A stretch of 17,754 bases of DNA from DASYRM01 sp036004405 (lineage in GTDB: Bacteria; Acidobacteriota; Vicinamibacteria; Vicinamibacterales; UBA2999), in the NCBI GenBank assembly GCA_036004405.1, contig DASYRM010000222.1, positions 1-17,754 of the forward strand, written 5' to 3'. The position numbers and the translations under genes were made by a program. The notes beneath the pieces are model-generated. The model did not search any database. It was not told where the DNA came from and worked only from the letters and a program-made list of their open reading frames with translations. This document shows, in pieces, positions 7,124 to 12,062 of this stretch. Within the stretch, counting starts at the first letter, position 1; the number at the start of each line of letters is the position of its first letter.

Positions 7124-7708
7124 TTACTGGTTGCTGGTTCGCGCGGGAGCCGCGGCCGCGGGACGCCCGGTGTCGTTCGACGCGGTGCGCTGCTTGAACT
7201 TCCACACACCGTTTTCGCGGACGAAGGTGTCATCGTAGCGGCCCGCCTGCGCGATGACCGCGCCGCGGTCCTGCGGCTGCACGAACGCCCATCGCGACCA
7301 CGCGGTGGCGGTGTCGCCGTTCACCGTGATCACGAAGTTGGAGAGCAGGTGATAGTTGTTGGTCGGATTGCCGTTGGTGCCCATGTTCTTTTCCATGAAG
7401 GCCTTGATGTTGGCCGGGCCCTTCACGGAGCCGAACCCGCCGACCCACTCGCCGTCGGCCGCGAACAGGTTCGAATAGGCGGTGAAGTCGCGGGCGTCGA
7501 GCGCGCGCCCGTAATCGAGCAGCACCCGCTGGATCTCTTCCTTGTCGGCAAACCGCTGCAGGCGCGTCTCGACCGACTCCTTGGCGCCCTTGCCGCCCTG
7601 TGCGGCGACCGCATTCCACGCGAAGGCGTAGGCCATGAAGGCCACGAGCGGAATCAGGAACACCACGAGGAACCGGAGGACGCGCCGCTGCGGATTTGGA
7701 ACAGTCAT
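7124..7708 (-). CDS. SnoaL-like (NTF2-fold) protein with N-terminal membrane segment
   Basis: A 194-residue protein: an N-terminal arginine (PQRRVLRF), a hydrophobic segment (about residues 10-36, FLVVFLIPLVAFMAYAFAW...) that may be an uncleaved anchor or a signal peptide, then a SnoaL-like domain. Marks are KEEIQRVLLDYGRALDARDF, YSNLFAADGEWVGG, IKAFMEKNMG, HLLSNFVITVNGDTATAWSRW and GRYDDTFVRENGVWKFKQRT. The tail is Ala/Pro-rich. Catalytic residues cannot be assigned. The ATG at 7708 has GGAG six bases upstream. It is the first gene of the leftward cluster and lies 10 bp before the PQQ dehydrogenase, so the two are very probably co-transcribed. It is a paralogue of the gene at 3811-4344. Confidence 0.87.
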   Translation of the reverse strand: MTVPNPQRRVLRFLVVFLIPLVAFMAYAFAWNAVAAQGGKGAKESVETRLQRFADKEEIQRVLLDYGRALDARDFTAYSNLFAADGEWVGGFGSVKGPANIKAFMEKNMGTNGNPTNNYHLLSNFVITVNGDTATAWSRWAFVQPQDRGAVIAQAGRYDDTFVRENGVWKFKQRTASNDTGRPAAAAPARTSNQ

Positions 7709-7792
7709 GGTCTACTCCAAGGCAGCCCGACAGCGCCCCCTGGCCCAGCGTGCCCACGGACGCCCGGCGGGGAGCGCGGATGACATGGGCGG

Positions 7793-7821
7793 AGTTTAGT
7801 GGGCCGTTTCGCCACGCGCAA
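7793..7821 (-). promoter_or_regulatory. sigma-70-type promoter for the PQQ dehydrogenase cluster
   Basis: On the minus strand TTGCGC (7816-7821) and TAAACT (7793-7798) are separated by 17 bases. This is good -35/-10 geometry with recognisable hexamers. Transcription would begin near 7786, leaving a leader of about 77 bases before the ATG at 7708. It lies in the divergent gap between the SnoaL-like gene and the omega-like operon. It is a visual match only. Confidence 0.45.
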
Positions 7822-7862
7822 GCTGGGTGGGGGCGCGGCCAATCAGCCCCTTTCGGCGTGAA

Positions 7863-7884
7863 ACGTCCCGACGTGCTAACGTTA
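7863..7884 (+). promoter_or_regulatory. extended -10 promoter and phased ACGT palindromes upstream of omega-like operon
   Basis: Three ACGT tetramers start at 7863, 7871 and 7879, exactly 8 bases apart. The first two lie within the inverted repeat ACGTC-CC-GACGT (7863-7874), and the third forms the 8-bp palindrome TAACGTTA (7877-7884). The same stretch contains TGC-TAACGT, a plausible extended -10 (7874-7882), while no convincing -35 is present. A transcript from here would begin near 7889 and run into the leader ORF at 7949. The overlap of palindromes and -10 suggests an operator, but no regulator is identified. The rest of 7709-7948 shows no gene. Confidence 0.35.
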
Positions 7885-7948
7885 AGGGCCGTCCTGAGCC
7901 GCCTGCAATCCTGCCGGTTCCTCAACATGGCTACCGCCGGAGGAACCG

Positions 7949-8029
7949 ATGTACCAAACCAGCACGTCCGTCGCTCGTTTGCTCATCCACCCAGTTGCCG
8001 GTGCTTCGATTGGAGGCGTACGATGGTGA
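7949..8029 (+). CDS. 26-codon leader ORF overlapping the omega-like start
   Basis: A short open frame of 26 codons beginning MYQTSTSVARLL and ending GGVRW. It is too short for ordinary gene calling but has a strong ribosome binding site, GGAGG with a five-base spacer (7939-7951). Its stop TGA (8027-8029) overlaps the ATG of the next gene (8023) by 7 bases, in a different frame. The next gene's own GGAGG lies inside codons 21-23 of this ORF. This is the arrangement expected for a leader peptide or a translationally coupled microprotein. The peptide has no run of rare or repeated amino acids that would mark a classical attenuator. Whether the peptide itself matters or only its translation cannot be told. 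Confidence 0.5.
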   Translation: MYQTSTSVARLLIHPVAGASIGGVRW

Positions 8030-8232
8030 GCCGTCCCGCGACTTACAACTCGTACGAGTTCGTCGTCGTGTCGTCGCTGCGGGCCAAGCAGCTGCTGGCC
8101 GGTTGTGTGCCGCACGTCGCGGGCGAGCACAGCGCCGCCGTGAAGGCGCAAATGGAAGTGGCCGGCGGCAGCATCGCGCGAAGCGCCGACGACGCACCAC
8201 CGTCGCCGCGTCAGTGCGAGTGGCAGCTCTGA
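8023..8232 (+). CDS. RNA polymerase omega subunit-like protein (short)
   Basis: A 69-residue protein whose first 55 residues match the core of bacterial omega (RpoZ/Rpb6-like): YNSYEFVVVSSLRAKQLLAGC, then VAGEHSAAVKAQMEVAGGSI. Omega binds the beta' C-terminus, helps core assembly and, in some bacteria, forms part of a ppGpp site. The hallmark N-terminal 'R/N-x-x-EFV-V..A-x-RA-QL' helix and the later 'A..E(V/I)' helix are present. The tail (SADDAPPSPRQCEWQL) looks divergent. The ATG at 8023 has GGAGG with a six-base spacer; in-frame starts further upstream (7696, 7927) are rejected because they lack one. It is not next to a guanylate kinase gene, the usual neighbour of rpoZ, but heads an operon with a cold-shock gene. 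It may be an accessory second omega. Confidence 0.72.
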   Translation: MVSRPATYNSYEFVVVSSLRAKQLLAGCVPHVAGEHSAAVKAQMEVAGGSIARSADDAPPSPRQCEWQL

Positions 8233-8251
8233 ACAGGAAAGGGAGCGTGGA

Positions 8252-8455
8252 ATGACCGGAAAGATTCGAACGTTGCGGGTCGACAAGGGGTTCGGGTTCA
8301 TCAAGGACGATCGCGGGAACGACTACTTCTTTCACCAGAGCGCGATCTACGGCGAAGGTATCGCCGACCTGCGCGAAGGCGACAGCGTCGAGTTCGAGAT
8401 CGGGCAGGGGCCGAAGGGCCCGCGTGCCGAGAACGTCAGGCGCACGTCTACCTAG
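8252..8455 (+). CDS. cold-shock domain protein (CspA family)
   Basis: A 67-residue single-domain cold-shock protein: a five-stranded OB-fold that binds single-stranded RNA or DNA and acts as an RNA chaperone in the cytoplasm. RNP1 is KGFGFIKD (residues 12-19) and RNP2 is DYFFHQSAI (about 24-32); the closing part is DSVEFEIGQGPKGPRAENV. The opening is TGKIRTLRVDKGFGF rather than the usual MxxGTVKWFN, so the first aromatic (Trp of KWFN) is missing. The start ATG at 8252 has GGGAG with a six-base spacer, 19 bp after the omega-like stop. The next gene starts three bases after its stop, so the three are very likely one operon. Many such genes respond to cold or stress, but no cold-shock leader is recognisable here. 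Confidence 0.95.
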   Translation: MTGKIRTLRVDKGFGFIKDDRGNDYFFHQSAIYGEGIADLREGDSVEFEIGQGPKGPRAENVRRTST

Positions 8456-8458
8456 GGG

Positions 8459-8800
8459 ATGCTCAAGTTCCTCCGGGCGTGGCGCTCGCGGCGGACATCC
8501 GCGCTGTCGAACGCCGTGCCCGCGCCGGAGCCGCGGCCGAAGCCGCCGACCATGCTTGGCGCGTACTCTCCGCTCTACGGCTATCTCGAACACCGCTACG
8601 CTGTCACCGTGGTGTTGAGCTTCTTCGACATCGAGGCGCTGCTGGGGTTTCCGCTCCCCGATGCCGCGCGCAACAACGACCGTTGGTGGACGGCGCCCGT
8701 GCTCGCGGGCGACCGTCACGCCGATGCGTGGGCCGCAGCCCATCGGACCGCAAAGCCCAACCTCATGGCGCGGACCGTCGCGTTCGATCGCGTGCCGTAG
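8459..8800 (+). CDS. DUF7662-like small protein
   Basis: A 113-residue soluble protein. Residues 1-32 are a basic, Pro-rich tail (RAWRSRRTS, PAPEPRPKPP). The domain from about 36 on has YSPLYGYLEHRY, VTVVLSFFDIEALLGFPLPDAARNNDRWW, RHADAWAAAHRTA and a final ARTVAFDR strand. This 'Y-x-PL-x-YL ... L-F-x-I-E-x-L-G-x-PLP-x-x-AR ... WW ... H..A.AW ... V-F-R' pattern is what I associate with DUF7662, a small domain of unknown function. I judge that assignment from memory. The ATG at 8459 is three bases after the cold-shock stop and has only a poorly spaced AGGGG, so translation is probably coupled. A later ATG (8552) would drop the tail. The operon suggests a regulatory or stress role. Confidence 0.72.
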   Translation: MLKFLRAWRSRRTSALSNAVPAPEPRPKPPTMLGAYSPLYGYLEHRYAVTVVLSFFDIEALLGFPLPDAARNNDRWWTAPVLAGDRHADAWAAAHRTAKPNLMARTVAFDRVP

Positions 8801-8848
8801 ACGCACGCGAGCGCGATGACACGCCTTTCGTCAGCGTGGGCCTGCCGC

Positions 8849-8854
8849 TAGAAT
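8849..8854 (+). promoter_or_regulatory. -10 element giving a near-leaderless start for the TIGR03435 operon
   Basis: TAGAAT (8849-8854) is a good -10 hexamer and lies 9 bases before the ATG at 8864. Transcription would begin around 8861, leaving at most a few untranslated bases. This agrees with the absence of a Shine-Dalgarno sequence before this gene. The -35 region (TTTCGT at 8826-8831, 17-base spacer) is weak. Confidence 0.35.
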
Positions 8855-8863
8855 AACCGACAC

Positions 8864-9718
8864 ATGCGGGTGGATCACCGCAGCGGCGTGGCCGCCGTCG
8901 TCGTCAGTTGCGTCGTGGCGCTGCTGTCACCGACGCCACGAGTGAATGCCCAGGCCCCGGCCCAGGAGCCGAGGTTCGAAGTGGCCGTCGTGAAGGTCAA
9001 CGACTCCGGCGAGCCGCGGGTCGCGGGCGGGTTTCAACCCGGGGGGCGCTACAGCGTGACGAACTATCCGTTGCGCGCGCTCATCGCGGCCGCGTATCTG
9101 CGCCCTCAGGTCAACCCAGACTTCCTGATTGCGGGCGGTCCTGACTGGATCGACAAGGCCCGTTTCAACATCGAGGCCAAAGCCGCCGCGGAATTCCCGG
9201 CGGGTCCCGACGGACCGAACGCGCCGCGTCGAGTCATGCTGCAGCAGCTGCTGGCTGACCGGTTCGGATTGAGAGTCCATCACGAGAGCAGACAGGGGCA
9301 GCTTTTTGCGCTGCTGCGGGTGAGAGACGACCGGCTCGGGTCCAGGCTGCGCCCGTCGCAGATCGACTGTGGCCCGTCGGCGCCTGCTCCCGAGCGGTGC
9401 GTGCCGCGGATTGCGCCTGGCAGCCTGACGTTGACGGGTACGTCATTGACCGCTCTCGTCAACCTGCTCCCGCGCTTCGTGGACCACGTGGTGATCGACG
9501 CCACCGGCCTCAGCGGACGCTTCGATCTCGATCTGACCTGGACGCCAGGCCCGACCGAGTGGGTGCCGCCATCCTCAGGCGCTGGTGTCGCGGCGGGAGA
9601 CGACGGTTCGTCGTTGACGACCGCCCTTCGCGAGCAGCTCGGTCTGCGCTTGCAGGCGCAGACAGGGCCCGTCGACGTTCTCGTGATTGAGGCCGCGACA
9701 TGGCCTACTGGGAACTGA
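8864..9718 (+). CDS. TIGR03435 family secreted protein (first copy)
   Basis: A 284-residue exported protein of the soil-associated TIGR03435 family, which is expanded in Solibacter and related Acidobacteriota and has no established function. The signal peptide runs to about residue 30 (VVSCVVALLSPTPRVNAQ). Family marks follow: FEVAVVKVN (38-46), GRYSVTNYPLRALIAAAY, IAGGPDWIDKARFNIEAKA (from 89), LQQLLADRFGLRVHHES, a Cys-bearing central variable region, then VIDATGLSGRFDLDLTW and LTTALREQLGLRLQ ... VLVIE. Length is normal. There is no obvious Shine-Dalgarno; a -10 at 8849 suggests a near-leaderless message. It is the first of four overlapping genes; its last 19 bases overlap the next. A second, diverged TIGR03435 copy closes the same operon. 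Confidence 0.92.
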   Translation: MRVDHRSGVAAVVVSCVVALLSPTPRVNAQAPAQEPRFEVAVVKVNDSGEPRVAGGFQPGGRYSVTNYPLRALIAAAYLRPQVNPDFLIAGGPDWIDKARFNIEAKAAAEFPAGPDGPNAPRRVMLQQLLADRFGLRVHHESRQGQLFALLRVRDDRLGSRLRPSQIDCGPSAPAPERCVPRIAPGSLTLTGTSLTALVNLLPRFVDHVVIDATGLSGRFDLDLTWTPGPTEWVPPSSGAGVAAGDDGSSLTTALREQLGLRLQAQTGPVDVLVIEAATWPTGN

Positions 9719-10518
9719 CCCACGCCAAGGCGTGGTCAATCGCCGTCTTCGCCGCGCTCGCCATCGCCTGCGGGCGGCCGGCGGTGACTCCGCCGAACGC
9801 AGGGACCGCCACCGCGTCACTGCCCGACTGGAGCGGCATCTGGCTTCCTGACATCGAGGATCAGTTCGCACAGATCTTCAGCAATCCGCTGCCGTGGAAG
9901 CCCGAGGTGGCGGCCGAAGTGAAGCGGCTGACCGTCGCCGAGGCCGCGGGCCACCCGAAGGGGCTGTTCGCCAACTGTCTGCCCGAGGCGATGCCGGCGT
10001 GGATGCTCGTGAGCCACAACGCGCTCGAAATCCTCTTCACCCCCGGCCGCGTCACGATGCTCGGCGAATCTGACGGCAACCGTTTGCGCCGCATCTACAC
10101 CGACGGCCGCTCGCATCCAGCCGACCCCGATCCAAGCTTCCACGGCCACTCGATCGGCCGCTGGGAAGGCGAGACGCTGGTCGTGGACACCGTTGGAGTG
10201 CTGCCGCAGACCTACATCGCCGTCAGCGAAGCGGTGGGCGTCCCGAACAACGGCGGCCTCCACGTCGTCGAGCGCATCCACCGTGCGGGCGCCGACGTCC
10301 TGCTGGACGAGCTGGCGATCACCGCGCCGAATGTTCTGACCACGACGTGGATGACCACACGGCGGTTCACGCGCCAGAAAGGACCGAACGCCGACATCCT
10401 GGAAGGCGTCTGCCTGCAGGGTTCGTTTGCCGAGCAGACCGATGCCCGGGGCGATGCGGTGTTCGTGCCCGTGCCGCACACCGACGAGGGGAACCCGGTG
10501 CCCCCGCCAGCGCGATGA
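9700..10518 (+). CDS. DGRSHP-motif lipoprotein (family of unknown function), short form
   Basis: A 272-residue exported protein, probably a lipoprotein (signal ending LAIAC, Cys 24). The mature part opens with LPDWSGIWLPDIEDQF (41-56), a W-x-G-x-W start common in this family. It then has NCLPEAMPAWM (92-102), ILFTPGRVTML (111-121), IYTDGRSHP (132-140), GHSIGRWEGETLVVDTVG (149-166), LHVVERIHR and a late EGVCLQGSF. These align in order with the exported protein at 4382-5257, so the two are paralogues, although that one has an extra N-terminal linker. No enzymatic motif is known. The ATG at 9700 overlaps the preceding gene by 19 bases and has GAGG seven bases upstream. Its stop overlaps the next start (ATGA), so the operon is translationally coupled. 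Confidence 0.85.
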   Translation: MAYWELTHAKAWSIAVFAALAIACGRPAVTPPNAGTATASLPDWSGIWLPDIEDQFAQIFSNPLPWKPEVAAEVKRLTVAEAAGHPKGLFANCLPEAMPAWMLVSHNALEILFTPGRVTMLGESDGNRLRRIYTDGRSHPADPDPSFHGHSIGRWEGETLVVDTVGVLPQTYIAVSEAVGVPNNGGLHVVERIHRAGADVLLDELAITAPNVLTTTWMTTRRFTRQKGPNADILEGVCLQGSFAEQTDARGDAVFVPVPHTDEGNPVPPPAR

Positions 10519-10883
10519 CCCGCACGTTGGCAGTGGTCGCCTTCACGGTGATTGCCGTTACGGGCGCGCAGGCGCATCATTCGAGCGCGATGTACAACCA
10601 GGAGAAAACGCTCACGCTGCGCGGCGTGGTCACGCAAGTCCGCTGGACCAGCCCGCACGTGAACGTCTCGGTGCTGGCCGACCCGGGCCGCGGCCAGGCC
10701 GGTGTCGCGTGGGTGCTCGAGGCGACGAGCCCGGGCAACTTGATGCGCGCCGGTTGGACGCGTACGTCGATCAAGGTCGGCGATCGCGTGTCGGTCGTCG
10801 TGGCACCGCTTCGCGACGGCACGCACGGCGGCTGGTGCCGCGGCGTGACGCTGGTCGATTCCGGAAAGAAACTCGAGTGCTGA
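10515..10883 (+). CDS. DUF6152 family secreted protein
   Basis: A 122-residue exported protein of DUF6152. The signal peptide ends at AQA (residue 20), so the predicted mature protein begins His-His (HHSSAMYNQEKTLTLRGVV). Other family marks are QVRWTSPHVNVSVL (41-54), WVLEATSPGNLMRAGWTRTSIKVGDRVSVVVAPLRDG and two late Cys (WCRGV, LEC at the end). The fold reads as a small beta-barrel of OB type, and the function is unknown. The two leading His and the conserved His 48 invite a metal-binding role. The start ATG (10515-10517) overlaps the upstream TGA in ATGA, and its own stop shares TGATG with the next start. The upstream in-frame open stretch from 10347 is not part of the gene, because it overlaps the preceding gene. 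Confidence 0.9.
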   Translation: MTRTLAVVAFTVIAVTGAQAHHSSAMYNQEKTLTLRGVVTQVRWTSPHVNVSVLADPGRGQAGVAWVLEATSPGNLMRAGWTRTSIKVGDRVSVVVAPLRDGTHGGWCRGVTLVDSGKKLEC

Positions 10884-11725
10884 TGCGAAGCGCCATTCAG
10901 TTCGTGGCGGTAGCCCTCGTCGCAGCCGGCCTGCGCTCTCATCCCTCTGCCCAGGAGCAGCCGGCCCCGTTGCCGGTGTCGGCAACCTTCGAGGTGGTGT
11001 CGGTCAAGCGCTCCACTGACCCCTCCGTCCAGATCGGGGCCCGGACGATGAGCGGCGGCCGGCTGTCGGCCGTGTTTACGGTCCGAACGCTGGTGTCGTT
11101 GGCGTACGGCTACCCGGATACGCTGCGCGACGCCCAACTGGTCGGCGGCCCGTCATGGATCGGCACCGATCGGTACGAGATCAACGCGACGTTCGAGGGT
11201 CCGGTTGCCATCGCTCCCAACAGTCCGCCGGTGCGTCTGCTGGCGATGGAGCGCGCGCTGCTCGCCGATCGATTCAAGCTGAAGGTGCACCAGGAGACGA
11301 GACAGCTCCCCGTCTTCGATCTGGTGCGCAGCCGTGCGGACGGCCGCTTGGGGCCGCGCCTCGTGCGGTCGGACGGCAAGTGCCTGCCGCTGCCGAGCAC
11401 GTCGGCGCCGATCACCGACTCCGCACCGTATTGCGGAGTGAAGCGCTCGGTCCCGGGCAGCATGTCTGCCAAGGGCATTCCGCTCTCGCGCTTTGCCTTG
11501 CTGATTTCGTTCCTGCCCGACGTTCAACGCATCGTGCGAGACCGCACCGGGTTGACGGAGGCGTTCGACATCGACATCGAATTCGCGCGCGACGCCACGA
11601 ATGCGCAGGACGCGCCGCCGATTACGACGGCGCTCAAGGAGCAGCTCGGCCTGGAGCTCAGGCCGGCCACGGGGCCGGTCAACGTCGTCGTGATCGACAG
11701 CGTCGAGAAGCCGGCCGAAGATTAA
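10883..11725 (+). CDS. TIGR03435 family secreted protein (second copy)
   Basis: A 280-residue exported protein of the TIGR03435 family. The signal peptide covers about residues 1-24 (MRSAIQFVAVALVAAGLRSH...). Family marks are FEVVSVKRSTD, GGRLSAVFTVRTLVSLAY, LVGGPSWIGTDRYEINATF, RALLADRFKLKVHQETRQLPVFDL, VRDRTGLTEAFDIDIEF and ITTALKEQLGLEL ... VVVIDSVEKPAE. The central CLPLPS...YCGVK region holds two Cys, as in the first copy at 8864-9718. The two copies are clearly homologous but well diverged, so this is not a recent duplication. The start ATG overlaps the DUF6152 stop (TGATG), which fixes it against the longer open frame from 10427. The stop is five bases from the stop of the convergent PEP-CTERM gene. 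Confidence 0.92.
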   Translation: MRSAIQFVAVALVAAGLRSHPSAQEQPAPLPVSATFEVVSVKRSTDPSVQIGARTMSGGRLSAVFTVRTLVSLAYGYPDTLRDAQLVGGPSWIGTDRYEINATFEGPVAIAPNSPPVRLLAMERALLADRFKLKVHQETRQLPVFDLVRSRADGRLGPRLVRSDGKCLPLPSTSAPITDSAPYCGVKRSVPGSMSAKGIPLSRFALLISFLPDVQRIVRDRTGLTEAFDIDIEFARDATNAQDAPPITTALKEQLGLELRPATGPVNVVVIDSVEKPAED

Positions 11726-11730
11726 ACTGC

Positions 11731-11895
11731 CTACTGGCGGCGCTTGCGAAACGCCCGGACGCCCAAGCCAACGAGGCCACTGGCGACCAGCCACCCGGTG
11801 ACGGGCTCAGGCACGGGCACCTGGTCGTCTCCGGCGTAGGCGGCACCCGCAACAGCGGCACAGAGCAGGAACAGATAGAGGACGCGTCGAATCAC
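11731..11895 (-). CDS. PEP-CTERM microprotein
   Basis: A 54-residue protein made of two sorting signals and almost nothing else. Residues 1-21 are a signal peptide (MIRRVLYLFLLCAAVAGAAYA), then GDDQVP, then a complete PEP-CTERM signal: VPEP (27-30 region), a hydrophobic helix (VTGWLVASGLVGLGVRAF) and a basic tail (RKRRQ). PEP-CTERM signals are recognised by exosortase, which removes the helix at the outer face of the inner membrane in exopolysaccharide-producing bacteria. After processing, only a few residues would remain. The start is GTG at 11895 with AGGAG six bases upstream; the open frame extends to 11931 but without a ribosome binding site. It has its own sigma-54-like promoter 42 bp upstream. 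No exosortase gene is in the window. Confidence 0.8.
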   Translation of the reverse strand: MIRRVLYLFLLCAAVAGAAYAGDDQVPVPEPVTGWLVASGLVGLGVRAFRKRRQ

Positions 11896-11937
11896 GGCAA
11901 ACTCCTGGTCAGGCTGCGAATGCAGCGCCACCGCGTG

Positions 11938-11953
11938 TGCAATGCACGGACCA
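11938..11953 (-). promoter_or_regulatory. sigma-54 (-24/-12) promoter for the PEP-CTERM microprotein
   Basis: The minus strand reads TGGTCCGTGCATTGCA here. It has GG and GC separated by exactly 10 bases, an intact TTGCA -12 element, and a TGG--CG -24 element with two mismatches to TGGCACG. Initiation would fall near 11927, leaving a leader of about 31 bases with AGGAG correctly placed before the GTG at 11895. A small hairpin (GCTGC-gaat-GCAGC, 11913-11926) would lie at the 5' end of the transcript. Some PEP-CTERM genes are known to be controlled by the PrsK/PrsR two-component system with sigma-54, which makes the site more credible. Confidence 0.55.
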
Positions 11954-12062
11954 GCCCTGCGGCGCGGGCTCGCATCAAATCAGGCCGTTTTTGGCGGGTA
12001 GCGGTGCGGGTGGTCCCGTGCGCGGCAGACTTTTCGCTACCTATCGGGCGTTCGGCAGCCTT

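Noticed and set aside
7696..8022. Longer in-frame starts for the omega-like protein (7696 or 7927)
   Set aside because: The added residues do not resemble omega, no ribosome binding site is present at those starts, and the ATG at 8023 has an ideal one.
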